From the NCBI GenBank assembly GCA_963920705.1, contig OY987234.1, positions 2,046,001-2,110,000 on the forward strand: a stretch of DNA of 64,000 nucleotides. Reading direction: 5' to 3'. This document shows, piece after piece, positions 12,734 to 25,299 of this stretch (positions within the stretch are counted from its first letter, which is position 1; each line of letters starts with the position of its first letter). Both the position numbers and the translations under genes were made by a program. The notes under the pieces were generated by a model. The model ran no database searches. It worked only from the letters and a program-made list of their open reading frames with translations, and was not told the DNA's origin. Source of the stretch: Odiellus spinosus (lineage: Eukaryota > Arthropoda > Arachnida > Opiliones > Phalangiidae).

Positions 12734-13698
12734 CTATACTTCTGAAATTTGTGGATCTACACTTAGGAATTTTGTGGATCTACACTTGGGAAATAGGAGG
12801 ATCTGCACTTGGGAAATTTGTGGATCTGCACTTGGGAAATTTGTGGATCTACACTTGGGAAATTTGTGGATCTGCACTTGGGAAATTTGTGGATCTGCAC
12901 TTGGTAAATTTGTGGATCTGCACTTGGGAAATTTGTGGATCTGCACTTGGGAAATTTGTGGATCTGCTCTTGGGAAATTTGTGGATATGCACTTGGGAAA
13001 TTTGTGGATCTGATCTTGGGAAATTTTTGGATCTGCACTTGTGAAATTTGTGGATCTGCACTTGGGAAATTTGTGGTTCTGCACATGGGAAATTTGTGGT
13101 TCTACAATTGGGAAATTTGTGGACCTACATTTTGGAAATTTGTGGATCTACACTTGGGAAATTTGTGGATCTACACTTGGGAAATTTGTGATCTGCACTT
13201 GGGAATTTTGTGGATCTGCACTTGTGAAATTTGTGGATCTGCACTTGGGAAATTTGTGGATCTGCACTTGGAAAATTTGTGGATCTGCACTTGGGAAATT
13301 TTTGGATCTGAACTTGGGAAATTTGTTTATCTGCACTTGGGAAATTTGTGGATCTACACTTGGGAAATTTGTGGATCCATACTTCTGAAATTTGTGTATC
13401 TACACTTAGGAAATTTGTGGATCTACACTTGGGAAATTTGAGGATCTGCACTTGGGAAATTTTTGGATCTGCACTTGGGAAATTTGTGGATCTGAACTTG
13501 GGAAATTTGTGGATCTGCACTTGGGAAATTTGTGGATCTGCACTTGGGAAATTTGTGGATCTGCACTTGGGAAATTTGTGGATCTACACTTGGGAAATTT
13601 GTGGATCTATACTTGGGAATTTTGTGGATCTACACTTGGGAAATTTGTGGATCTACACTTGGGAAATTTGTGGATCTACACTTGGGAAATTTGTGGAT
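12734..13698. repeat. 965-bp tandem HOR, copy 1 (42 monomers)
   Basis: Repeats directly at 13699-14663, offset 965 bp, which is 42 monomers less one base for the 22-bp monomer at 13168. The left part also resembles 1797-2147 and 5614-5964, including AAATAGGAGG near 12790. Copy 1 alone has a CTGATCTTGGG monomer near 13010. Confidence 0.85.
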
Positions 13699-14663
13699 CT
13701 ATACTTCTGAAATTTGTGGATCTACACTTAGGAAATTTGTGGATCTACACTTGGGAAATTTGAGGATCTGCACTTGGGAAATTTTTGGATCTGCACTTGG
13801 GAAATTTGTGGATCTACACTTGGGAAATTTGTGGATCTGCACTTGGGAAATTTGTGGATCTGCACTTGGGAAATTTGTGGATCTGCCCTTGGGAAATTTG
13901 TGGATCTGCACTTGGGAAATTTGTGGATCTGCTCTTGGGAAATTTGTGGATATGCACTTGGGAAATTTGTGGACCTGCACTTGGGAAATTTTTGGATCTG
14001 CACTTGTGAAATTTGTGGATCTGCACTTGGGAAATTTGTGGTTCTGCACATGGGAAATTTGTGGTTCTACAATTGGGAAATTTGTGGACCTACATTTTGG
14101 AAATTTGTGGATCTACACTTGGGAAATTTGTGGATCTACACTTGGGAAATTTGTGATCTGCACTTGGGAATTTTTTGGATCTGCACTTGTGAAATTTGTG
14201 GATCTGCACTTGGGAAATTTGTGGATCTGCACTTGGAAAATTTGTGGATCTGCACTTGGAAAATTTGTGGATCTGAACTTGGGAAATTTGTTTATCTGCA
14301 CTTGGGAAATTTGTGGATCTACACTTGGGAAATTTGTGGATCCATACTTCTGAAATTTGTGGATCTACACTTAGGAAATTTGTGGATCTACACTTGGGAA
14401 ATTTGAGGATCTGCACTTGGGAAATTTTTGGATCTGCACTTGGGAAATTTGTGGATCTGAACTTGGGAAATTTGTGGATCTGCACTTGGGAAATTTGTGG
14501 ATCTGCACTTGGGAAATTTGTGGATCTGCACTTGGGAAATTTGTGGATCTACACTTGGGAAATTTGTGGATCTATACTTGGGAAATTTGTGGATCTACAC
14601 TTGGGAAATTTGTGGATCTACACTTGGGAAATTTGTGGATCTACACTTGGGAAATTTGTTGAT
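13699..14663. repeat. 965-bp tandem HOR, copy 2
   Basis: Second copy of 12734-13698. It carries GAGG where copy 1 has the AAATAGGAGG variant, a CTGCCCTTGGG monomer near 13886 and a GGACCTGCAC monomer near 13970. Its cassette is at 14087 and its 22-bp monomer at 14133. Confidence 0.84.
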
Positions 14664-15440
14664 CTATACTTCTGAAATTTGTGGATCTACACTTAGGAAA
14701 TTTGTGGATCTACACTTGGGAAATTTGTGGATCTACACTTGGGAAATTTTTGGATCTACACTTGGGAAATTTGTGGATCTATACTTCTGAAATTTGTGGA
14801 TCTACACTTAGGAAATTTGTGGATCTACACTTGGGAAATTTGAGGATCTGCACTTGGGAAATTTTGGGATCTGCACTTGGGAAATTTGTGGATCTGCACT
14901 TGGGAAATTTGTGGTTCTACACTTGGGAAATTTGTGGATCTGAACTTGGGAAATTTGTTTATCTGCACTTGGGAAATTTGTGGATCTACACTTGGGAAAT
15001 TTGTGGATCCATACTTCTGAAATTTGTGGATCTACACTTGGGAAATTTGTGGATCTGCACTTGGGAAATTTGTGGATCTGCACTTGGGAAATTTGTGGAT
15101 CTGCACTTGGGAAATTTGTGGATCTGCTCTTGGGAAATTTGTGGATATGCACTTGGGAAATTTGTGGATCTGCACTTGGGAAATTTTTGGATCTGCACTT
15201 GTGAAATTTGTGGATCTGCACTTGGGAAATTTGTGGTTCTGCACATGGGAAATTTGTGGTTCTACAATTGGGAAATTTGTGGACCTACATTTTGGAAATT
15301 TGTGGATCTACACTTGGGAAATTTGTGGATCTACACTTGGGAAATTTGTGATCTGCACTTGGGAAATTTGTGGATCTGCACTTGTGAAATTTGTGGATCT
15401 GCACTTGGGAAATTTGTGGATCTGCACTTGGGAAATTTGT
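14125..15440. repeat. 1.5-kb HOR, copy 1
   Basis: Matches 15663-16956 at offset 1539 bp, falling to 1516 bp right of about 14700 where copy 1 has one extra monomer. Shared rare markers are GGGAATTTTTTGG near 14169, GTTGATC near 14659 and TTTTGGGATC near 14867. The unit overlaps the end of the 965-bp tandem, showing that different duplications use different boundaries. Confidence 0.84.
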
Positions 15441-15662
15441 GGATCTGAACTTGGGAAATTTGTGGATCTACACTTGGGAAATTTGTGGATCCATACTTCT
15501 GAAATTTGTGGATCTACACTTGGGAAATTTGAGGATCTGCACTTGGGAAATTTTTGGATCTGCACTTGGGAAATTTGTGGATCTGAACTTGGGAAATTTG
15601 TGGATCTGCACTTGGGAAATTTGTGGATCTGCACTTGGGAAATTTGTGGATCTGCACTTGGG

Positions 15663-16956
15663 AAATTTGTGGATCTACACTTGGGAAATTTGTGATCTGC
15701 ACTTGGGAATTTTTTGGATCTGCACTTGTGAAATTTGTGGATCTGCACTTGGGAAATTTGTGGATCTGCACTTGGAAAATTTGTGGATCTGCACTTGGAA
15801 AATTTGTGGATCTGAACTTGGGAAATTTGTTTATCTGCACTTGGGAAATTTGTGGATCTACACTTGGGAAATTTGTGGATCCATACTTCTGAAATTTGTG
15901 GATCTACACTTAGGAAATTTGTGGATCTACACTTGGGAAATTTGAGGATCTGCACTTGGGAAATTTTTGGATCTGCACTTGGGAAATTTGTGGATCTGAA
16001 CTTGGGAAATTTGTGGATCTGCACTTGGGAAATTTGTGGATCTGCACTTGGGAAATTTGTGGATCTGCACTTGGGAAATTTGTGGATCTACACTTGGGAA
16101 ATTTGTGGATCTATACTTGGGAAATTTGTGGATCTACACTTGGGAAATTTGTGGATCTACACTTGGGAAATTTGTGGATCTACACTTGGGAAATTTGTTG
16201 ATCTATACTTCTGAAATTTGTGGATCTACACTTAGGAAATTTGTGGATCTACACTTGGGAAATTTTTGGATCTACACTTGGGAAATTTGTGGATCTATAC
16301 TTCTGAAATTTGTGGATCTACACTTAGGAAATTTGTGGATCTACACTTGGGAAATTTGAGGATCTGCACTTGGGAAATTTTGGGATCTGCACTTGGGAAA
16401 TTTGTGGATCTGCACTTGGGAAATTTGTGGTTCTACACTTGGGAAATTTGTGGATCTGAACTTGGGAAATTTGTTTATCTGCACTTGGGAAATTTGTGGA
16501 TCTACACTTGGGAAATTTGTGGATCCATACTTCTGAAATTTGTGGATCTACACTTGGGAAATTTGTGGATCTGCACTTGGGAAATTTGTGGATCTGCACT
16601 TGGGAAATTTGTGGATCTGCACTTGGGAAATTTGTGGATCTGCTCTTGGGAAATTTGTGGATATGCACTTGGGAAATTTGTGGATCTGCACTTGGGAAAT
16701 TTTTGGATCTGCACTTGTGAAATTTGTGGATCTGCACTTGGGAAATTTGTGGTTCTGCACATGGGAAATTTGTGGTTCTACAATTGGGAAATTTGTGGAC
16801 CTACATTTTGGAAATTTGTGGATCTACACTTGGGAAATTTGTGGATCTACACTTGGGAAATTTGTGATCTGCACTTGGGAAATTTGTGGATCTGCACTTG
16901 TGAAATTTGTGGATCTGCACTTGGGAAATTTGTGGATCTGCACTTGGGAAATTTGT
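15663..16956. repeat. 1.5-kb HOR, copy 2
   Basis: Second copy of 14125-15440, beginning with the 22-bp monomer at 15672, which here is not preceded by the cassette. It ends at a CACTTAGG monomer near 16970 where copy 1 has gone on to other monomers. Confidence 0.84.
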
Positions 16957-17849
16957 GGATCTGCACTTAGGAAATTTGTGGATCTGAACTTGGGAAATTT
17001 GTTTATCTGCACTTGGGAAATTTGTGGATCTACACTTGGGAAATTTGTGGATCCATACTTCTGAAATTTGTGGATCTACACTTAGGAAATTTGTGGATCT
17101 ACACTTAGGAAATTTGTGGATCTACACTTGGGAAATTTGAGGATCGGCACTTGGGAAATTTTTGGATCTGCACTTGGTAAATTTGTGGATCTGAACTTGG
17201 GAAATTTGTGGATCTGCACTTGGGAAATTTGTGGATCTGCACTTGGGAAATTTGTGGATCTGCACTTGGGAAATTTGTTGATCTATACTTCTGAAATTTG
17301 TGGATCTACACTTAGGAAATTTGTGGATCTACACTTGGGAAATTTTTGGATCTACACTTGGGAAATTTGTGGATCTATACTTCTGAAATTTGTGGATCTA
17401 CACTTAGGAAATTTGTGGATCTACACTTGGGAAATTTGAGGATCTGCACTTGGGAAATTTTGGGATCTGCACTTGGGAAATTTTTGGATCTGCACTTGGG
17501 AAATTTGTGGATCTACACTTGGGAAATTTGTGGATCTGCACTTGGGAAATTTGTGGATCTGCACTTGGGAAATTTGTGGATCTGCACTTGGGAAATTTGT
17601 GGATCTGCACTTGGGAAATTTGTGGATCTGCTCTTGGGAAATTTGTGGATATGCACTTGGGAAATTTGTGGATCTGCACTTGGGAAATTTTTGGATCTGC
17701 ACTTGTGAAATTTGTGGATCTGCACTTGGGAAATTTGTGGTTCTGCACATGGGAAATTTGTGGTTCTACAATTGGGAAATTTGTGGACCTACATTTTGGA
17801 AATTTGTGGATCTACACTTGGGAAATTTGTGGATCTACACTTGGGAAAT

Positions 17850-19570
17850 TTGTGATCTGCACTTGGGAATTTTGTGGATCTGCACTTGTGAAATTTGTGG
17901 ATCTGCACTTGGGAAATTTGTGGATCTGCACTTGGAAAATTTGTGCATCTGCACTTGGGAAATTTGTTTATCTGCACTTGGGAAATTTGTGGATCTACAC
18001 TTGGGAAATTTGTGGATCCATACTTCTGAAATTTGTGGATCTACACTTAGGAAATTTGTGGATCTACACTTGGGAAATTTGAGGATCTGCACTTGGGAAA
18101 TTTTTGGATCTGCACTTGGGAAATTTGTGGATCTGAACTTGGGAAATTTGTGGATCTGCACTTGGGAAATTTGTGGATCTGCACTTGGGAAATTTGTGGA
18201 TCTGCACTTGGGAAATTTGTGGATCTACACTTGGGAAATTTGTGGATCTATAGTTGGGAAATTTGTGGATCTACACTTGGGAAATTTGTGGATCTACACT
18301 TGGGAAATTTGTGGATCTACACTTGGGAAATTTGTTGATCTATACTTCTGAAATTTGTGGATCTACACTTAGGAAATTTGTGGATCTACACTTGGGAAAT
18401 TTTTGGATCTACACTTGGGAAATTTGTGGATCTATACTTCTGAAATTTGTGGATCTACACTTGGGAAATTTGAGGATCTGCACTTGGGAAATTTTGGGAT
18501 CTGCACTTGGGAAATTTGTGGATCTGCACTTGGGAAATTTGTGGTTCTACACTTGGGAAATTTGTGGATCTGAACTTGGGAAATTTGTTTATCTGCACTT
18601 GGGAAATTTGTGGATCTACACTTGGGAAATTTGTGGATCCATACTTCTGAAATTTGTGGATCTACACTTGGGAAATTTGTGGATCTGCACTTGGGAAATT
18701 TGTGGATCTGCACTTGGGAAATTTGTGGATCTGCACTTGGGAAATTTGTGGATCTGCTCTTGGGAAATTTGTGGATATGCACTTGGGAAATTTGTGGATC
18801 TGCACTTGGGAAATTTTTGGATCTGCACTTGTGAAATTTGTGGATCTGCACTTGGGAAATTTGTGGTTCTGCACATGGGAAATTTGTGGTTCTACAATTG
18901 GGAAATTTGTGGACCTACATTTTGGAAATTTGTGGATCTACACTTGGGAAATTTGTGGATCTACACTTGGGAAATTTGTGATCTGCACTTGGGAAATTTG
19001 TGGATCTGCACTTGTGAAATTTGTGGATCTGCACTTGGGAAATTTGTGGATCTGCACTTGGGAAATTTGTGGATCTGCACTTGGGAAATTTGTGGATCTG
19101 AACTTGGGAAATTTGTTTATCTGCACTTGGGAAATTTGTGGATCTACACTTGGGAAATTTGTGGATCCATACTTCTGAAATTTGTGGATCTACACTTAGG
19201 AAATTTGTGGATCTACACTTAGGAAATTTGTGGATCTACACTTGGGAAATTTGAGGATCGGCACTTGGGAAATTTTTGGATCTGCACTTGGTAAATTTGT
19301 GGATCTGAACTTGGGAAATTTGTGGATCTGCACTTGGGAAATTTGTGGATCTGCACTTGGGAAATTTGTGGATCTGCACTTGGGAAATTTGTTGATCTAT
19401 ACTTCTGAAATTTGTGGATCTACACTTAGGAAATTTGTGGATCTACACTTGGGAAATTTTTGGATCTACACTTGGGAAATTTGTGGATCTATACTTCTGA
19501 AATTTGTGGATCTACACTTAGGAAATTTGTGGATCTACACTTGGGAAATTTGAGGATCTGCACTTGGGAA
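17850..19570. repeat. 2.1-kb-offset copy of 15.7-17.5 kb
   Basis: Matches about 15700-17460 at offset 2137 bp in its left part and 2114 bp from about 18450 on, where this copy lacks one CACTTAGG monomer. The offset of 2114 is 92 monomers less two for the 22-bp monomers at 16844 and 17832. Shared rare variants include GATCGGCAC (17142 and 19256) and CACTTGGTAAA just after it. Confidence 0.84.
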
Positions 19571-20864
19571 ATTTTGGGATCTGCACTTGGGAAATTTGTG
19601 GATCTGCACTTGGGAAATTTGTGGTTCTACACTTGGGAAATTTGTGGATCTGAACTTGGGAAATTTGTTTATCTGCACTTGGGAAATTTGTGGATCTACA
19701 CTTGGGAAATTTGTGGATCCATACTTCTGAAATTTGTGGATCTACACTTAGGAAATTTGTGGATCTACACTTGGGAAATTTGAGGATCGGCACTTGGGAA
19801 ATTTTTGGATCTGCACTTGGTAAATTTGTGGATCTGAACTTGGGAAATTTGTGGATCTGCACTTGGGAAATTTGTGGATCTACACTTGGGAAATTTGTGG
19901 ATCTATACTTGGGAAATTTGTGGATCTACACTTGGGAAATTTGTGGATCTGCACTTGGGAAATTTTTGGATCTACACTTGGGAAATTTGTGGATCTATAC
20001 TTGGGAAATTTGTGGATCTACACTTGGGAAATTTGTGGATCCATACTTCTGAAATTTGTGGATCTACACTAAGGAAATTTGTGGATCTACACTTGGGAAA
20101 TTTGAGGATCTGCACTTGGGAAATTTTTGGATCTGCACTTGGGAAATTTGTGGATCTGAACTTGGGAAATTTGTGGATCTGCACTTGGGAAATTTGTGGA
20201 TCTGCACTTGGGAAATTTGTGGATCTGCACTTGGGAAATTTGTGGATCTATACTTGGGAAATTTGTGGATCTACACTTGGGAAATTTGTGGATCTACACT
20301 TGGGAAATTTGTGGATTTATACTTGGGAAATTTGTGGATCTATACTTCTGAAATTTGTGGATCTACACTTAGGAAATTTGTGGATCTACACTTGGGAAAT
20401 TTGTGGATCTACACTTGGGAAATTTGTGGATCTATACTTCTGAAATTTGTGGATCTACACTTAGGAAATTTGTGGATCTACACTTGGGAAATTTGAGGAT
20501 CTGCACTTGGGAAATTTTTGGATCTGCACTTGGGAAATTTGTGGATCTGCACTTGGGAAATTTGTGGTTCTACACTTGGGAAATTTTTGGATCTACATTT
20601 GGGAAATTTGTGGATCTACACTTGTGAAATTTGTGGATCTACACTTGGGAAATTTGTGGATCTACACTTGGGAAATTTGTGGATCTACACTTGGGAAATT
20701 TGTGGATCTACACTTGGGAAATTTGTGGATCTACACTTGGGAAATTTGTGGATCTTTACTTGGGAAATTTGAGGATCTGCACTTGGGAAATTTTTGGATC
20801 TGCACTTGGGAAATTTGTGGATCTGCACTTGGGAAATTTGTGGTTCTACACTTGGGAAATTTGT
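19571..20864. repeat. Transition zone between array domains
   Basis: The last left-type CTGAAC, GTTTATC, CCATACTTCTG order occurs near 19650-19740 and again in shortened form near 20040. CACTAAGG near 20070 and GATTTATAC near 20325 are single variants. From about 20500 the order becomes TTTTTGGATCTACATTTGGG followed by CACTTGTG and a run of near-consensus monomers, an arrangement repeated at 25.8, 27.1, 30.9, 56.8 and 57.8 kb. The part 20.4-21.1 kb matches 25.7-26.45 kb at offset 5311 (231 monomers less two). Confidence 0.72.
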
Positions 20865-21347
20865 GGATCTACACTTGGGAAATTTGTGGATCTACACTTG
20901 GGAAATTTGTGGATCTACACTTGGGAAATTTGTGGATCTGCACTTGGGAAATTTGTGGATCTACACTTGGGAAATTTGTGGATCTACATTTGGGAAATTT
21001 GTGGATCTACACTTGGGAAATTTGTGGATCTACTCTTGGGAAATTTGTGGATCTGCACTTTAGAAATTTGTGGATCTACACTTGGGAAATTTGTGGATCT
21101 GGACTTATGAAATTTGTGGTTCTACACTTGGGAAATTTGTGGATCTACATTTGGGAAATTTGTAGATCTACACTTGGGAAATTTGTGGATCTACACTTGG
21201 GAAATTTGTGGGTCTACACTTGGGAAATTTGTGGATCTACACTTGGGAAATTTGTGGATTTACACTTGGGAAATTTGTGGATCTACACTTGGGAAATTTT
21301 TGGATCTACACTTGGGAAATTTGGTGATCTACACTTGGGAAATTTGT
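20865..21347. repeat. 483-bp tandem unit, copy 1 (21 monomers)
   Basis: Twenty-one monomers repeated at 21348-21830. Shared order: CTACATTTGGG, CTACTCTTGGG, CACTTTAGAAA, CTTATGAAA, GTTC start, GGTC start (21211 and 21694, exactly 483 bp), GATTTAC and the TTTGGTGATC swap. These are the first copies of the right-domain marker set. Confidence 0.87.
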
Positions 21348-21830
21348 GGATCTACACTTGGGAAATTTGTGGATCTACACTTGGGAAATTTGTGGATCTA
21401 CACTTGGGAAATTTGTGGATCTGCACTTGGGAAATTTGTGGATCTACACTTGGGAAATTTGTGGATCTACATTTGGGAAATTTGTGGATCTACACTTGGG
21501 AAATTTGTGGATCTACTCTTGGGAAATTTGTGGATCTGCACTTTAGAAATTTGTAGATCTACACTTGGGAAATTTGTGGATCTGCACTTATGAAATTTGT
21601 GGTTCTACACTTGGGAAATTTGTGGATCTACATTTTGGAAATTTGTGGATCTACACTTGGGAAATTTGTGGATCTACACTTGGGAAATTTGTGGGTCTAC
21701 ACTTGGGAAATTTGTGGATCTACACTTGGGAAATTTGTGGATTTACACTTGGGAAATTTGTGGATCTACACTTGGGAAATTTTTGGATCTACACTTGGGA
21801 AATTTGGTGATCTACACTTGGGAAATTTGT
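21348..21830. repeat. 483-bp tandem unit, copy 2
   Basis: Second copy of 20865-21347. After it the order continues into CTTGGAAAA, CTATACTTCTG, CTATACTTAGGAATTTT and AAATAAGAGG (21961), the extended right-domain order seen in many later blocks. Confidence 0.86.
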
Positions 21831-23923
21831 GGATCTACACTTGGGAAATTTGTGGATCTACACTTGGGAAATTTGTGGATCTACACTTGGAAAATTTGTG
21901 GATCTATACTTCTGAAATTTGTGGATCTATACTTAGGAATTTTGTGGATCTACACTTGGGAAATAAGAGGATCTGCACTTGGGAAATTTGTGGATCTGCA
22001 CTTATGAAATTTGTGGATCTGCACTTATGAAATTTGTGGATCTGCACTTGGGAAATTTGTGGATCTGCACTTGGGAAATTTGTGGATCTGCACTTGGGAA
22101 ATTTGTGGATCTGAACTTGGGAAATTTGTGGATCAGCACTTGGGAAATTTGTGGATCTACATTTGGGAAATTTGTGGATCTACACTTGGGAAATTTGTGG
22201 ATCTACACTTGGGAAATTTGTGGATCTGCACTTGGGAAATTTGTGGATCTGCACTTGGGAAATTTGTGGATCTACATTTGGGAAATTTGTGGATCTACAC
22301 TTGGGAAATTTGAGGATCTACACTTGGGAAATTTGTGGATCTGCACTTGGTAAATTTTTGGATCTGCACTTGGGAAATTTGTGGATCTGCACTTGGGAAA
22401 TTTGTGGTTCTACACTTGGGAAATTTGTGGATCTACATTTGGGAAATTTGTGGGTCTACACTTGGGAAATTTGTGGATTTACACTTGGGAAATTTGTGGA
22501 TCTATACTTGGGAAATTTTTGGTTCTACACTTGGGAAATTTGGTGCTCTACACCTGGGAAATTTGTGGATCTACACTTGGGAAATTTGTGGATCTACACT
22601 TGGGAAATTTGTGGATCTACACTTGGGAAATTTGTGGATCTATACTTCTGAAATTTGTGGATCTATACTTAGGAATTTTGTGGATCTACACTTGGGAAAT
22701 AGGAGGATCTGCACTTGGGAAATTTGTGGATCTGCACTTATGAAATTTGTGGATCTGCACTTGGGAAATTTGAGGATCTGCACTTGGGAAATTTGTGATC
22801 TGCACTTGGGAAATTTGTGGATCTGCACTTGTGAAATTTGTGGATCTGCACTTGGGAAATTTGTGGATCTGCACTTGGGAAATTTGTGGATCTGCACTTG
22901 GGAAATTTGTGGATCTGAACTTGGGAAATTTGTTTATCTGCACTTGGGAAATTTGTGGATCTACACTTGGGAAATTTGTGGATCCATACTTCTGAAATTT
23001 GTGGATCTACACTTAGGAAATTTGTGGATCTACACTTGGGAAATTTGAGGATCTGCACTTGGGAAATTTTTGGATCTGCACTTGGGAAATTTGTGGATCT
23101 GAACTTGGGAAATTTGTGGATCTGCACTTGGGAAATTTGTGGATCTGCACTTGGGAAATTTGTGGATCTGCACTTGGGAAATTTGTGGATCTACACTTGG
23201 GAAATTTGTGGATCTATACTTGGGAAATTTGTGGATCTACACTTGGGAAATTTTTGGATCTACACTTGGGAAATTTGGTGATCTACACTTGGGAAATTTG
23301 TGGATCTACACTTGGGAAATTTGTGGATCTACACTTGGGAAATTTGTGGATCTACACTTGGAAAATTTGTGGATCTATACTTCTGAAATTTGTGGATCTA
23401 TACTTAGGAATTTTGTGGATCTACACTTGGGAAATAAGAGGATCTGCACTTGGGAAATTTGTGGATCTGCACTTATGAAATTTGTGGATCTGCACTTATG
23501 AAATTTGTGGATCTGCACTTGGGAAATTTGTGGATCTGCACTTGGGAAATTTGTGGATCTGCACTTGGGAAATTTGTGGATCTGCACTTTTGAAATTTGT
23601 GGATCTACACTTGGGAAATTTGTGGATATGCACTTGGGAAATTTGTGGATCTGCACTTGGGAAATTTTTGGATCTGCACTTGGGAAATTCGTGGATCTGC
23701 ACTTGGGAAATTTGTGGATCTGCACATGGGATATTTGTGGATCTACAATTGGGAAATTTGTGGACCTACATTTGGGAAATTTGTGGATCTACACTTGGGA
23801 AATTTGTGGATCTACACTTGGGAAATTTGTGGATCTGCACTTGGGAAATTTGTGGATCTACACTTGGGAAATTTTTGGATCTGCACTTGGGAAATTTGTG
23901 GATCTGCACTTGGGAAATTTGAG
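21831..23923. repeat. Right-type HORs around an embedded cassette remnant
   Basis: AAATAAGAGG monomers at 21961 and 23432 lie 1471 bp apart (64 monomers less one base for the 22-bp monomer at 22775). Between them an AAATAGGAGG copy (22699) leads directly into a 22-bp monomer and the CTGAAC, GTTTATC, CCATACTTCTG order, without the preceding cassette. GTGCTCTACACC near 22550 and AAATTCGTGG near 23688 are unique variants; the latter creates a CpG. A cassette of the TTTGGG subtype is at 23763. Confidence 0.72.
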
Positions 23924-25299
23924 GATCTGCACTTGGGAAATTTTGGGATCTGCACTTGGGAAATTTGTGGATCTGCACTTGGGAAATTTGTGGTTCTACA
24001 CTTGGGAAATTTGTGGATCTGAACTTGGGAAATTTGTTTATCTGCACTTGGGAAATTTGTGGATCTACACTTGGGAAATTTGTGGATCCATACTTCTGAA
24101 ATTTGTGGATCTACACTTTGGAAATTTGTGGATCTGCACTTGGGAAATTTGTGGATCTGCACTTGGGAAATTTGTGGATCTGCACTTGGGAAATTTGTGG
24201 ATCTGCTCTTGGGAAATTTGTGGATATGCACTTGGGAAATTTGTGGATCTGCACTTGGGAAATTTTTGGATCTGCACTTGTGAAATTTGTGGATCTGCAC
24301 TTGGGAAATTTGTGGTTCTGCACATGGGAAATTTGTGGTTCTACAATTGGGAAATTTGTGGACCTACATTTTGGAAATTTGTGGATCTACACTTCGGAAA
24401 TTTGTGGATCTACACTTGGGAAATTTGTGATCTGCACTTGGGAAATTTGTGGATCTGCACTTGTGAAATTTGTGGATCTGCACTTGGGAAATTTGTGGAT
24501 CTGCACTTGGGAAATTTGTGGATCTGCACTTGGGAAATTTGTGGATCTGAACTTGGGAAATTTGTTTATCTGCACTTGGGAAATTTGTGGATCTACACTT
24601 GGGAAATTTGTGGATCCATACTTCTGAAATTTGTGGATCTACACTTAGGAAATTTGTGGATCTACACTTGGGAAATTTGAGGATCGGCACTTGGGAAATT
24701 TTTGGATCTGCACTTGGTAAATTTGTGGATCTGAACTTGGGAAATTTGTGGATCTGCACTTGGGAAATTTGTGGATCTGCACTTGGGAAATTTGTGGATC
24801 TGCACTTGGGAAATTTGTTGATCTATACTTCTGAAATTTGTGGATCTACACTTAGGAAATTTGTGGATCTACACTTGGGAAATTTTTGGATCTACACTTG
24901 GGAAATTTGTGGATCTATACTTCTGAAATTTGTGGATCTACACTTAGGAAATTTGTGGATCTACACTTGGGAAATTTGAGGATCTGCACTTGGGAAATTT
25001 TGGGATCTGCACTTGGGAAATTTGTGGATCTGCACTTGGGAAATTTGTGGTTCTACACTTGGGAAATTTGTGGATCTGAACTTGGGAAATTTGTTTATCT
25101 GCACTTGGGAAATTTGTGGATCTACACTTGGGAAATTTGTGGATCCATACTTCTGAAATTTGTGGATCTACACGTAGGAAATTTGTGGATCTACACTTGG
25201 GAAATTTGAGGATCGGCACTTGGGAAATTTTTGGATCTGCACTTGGTAAATTTGTGGATCTGAACTTGGGAAATTTGTGGATCTGCACTTGGGAAATTT
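23924..25299. repeat. Displaced copy of left-domain block (18.5-19.9 kb)
   Basis: Matches 18475-19874 at offset 5449 bp (237 monomers less two), changing to 5426 bp after about 19170/24600 through loss of one monomer. It includes TTTTGGGATC, the CTGCTCTTGGG and ATATGCAC cassette with GACC start at 24361, the 22-bp monomer at 24407, GATCGGCAC and CACTTGGTAAA. Private changes here are CACTTTGG near 24117, CACTTCGG near 24394 and CACGTAGG near 25173. It is flanked on both sides by right-domain sequence. Confidence 0.84.

Larger units (their letters stand above)
1..20400. repeat. Left array domain, cassette-bearing HORs
   Basis: This part is organised around a recurring ordered set of variant monomers: CTGCTCTTGGG, ATATGCAC, CTGCACTTGTG, GTTCTGCACATGGG, GTTCTACAATTGGG, GACCTACATTTTGG, followed in most copies by a 22-bp monomer, then CTGAAC, GTTTATC, GATCCATACTTCTG and CACTTAGG monomers. 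The GACCTACATTTT monomer recurs 18 times between 875 and 18934, a mean spacing of about 1.06 kb (range 368-1516 bp). Spacing varies because shorter tandem duplications and single-monomer gains and losses lie inside the HORs. Right-domain markers such as the transposed GT before GATC and CTTTAGAAA are missing here. The right limit is a zone of change at about 19.9-20.9 kb, not a sharp junction. Confidence 0.85.

Noticed and set aside
23924-25299. Mobile element insertion
   Set aside because: The block consists only of the same 23-bp monomers, with no terminal repeats, target duplication or coding sequence, and stays in monomer phase.
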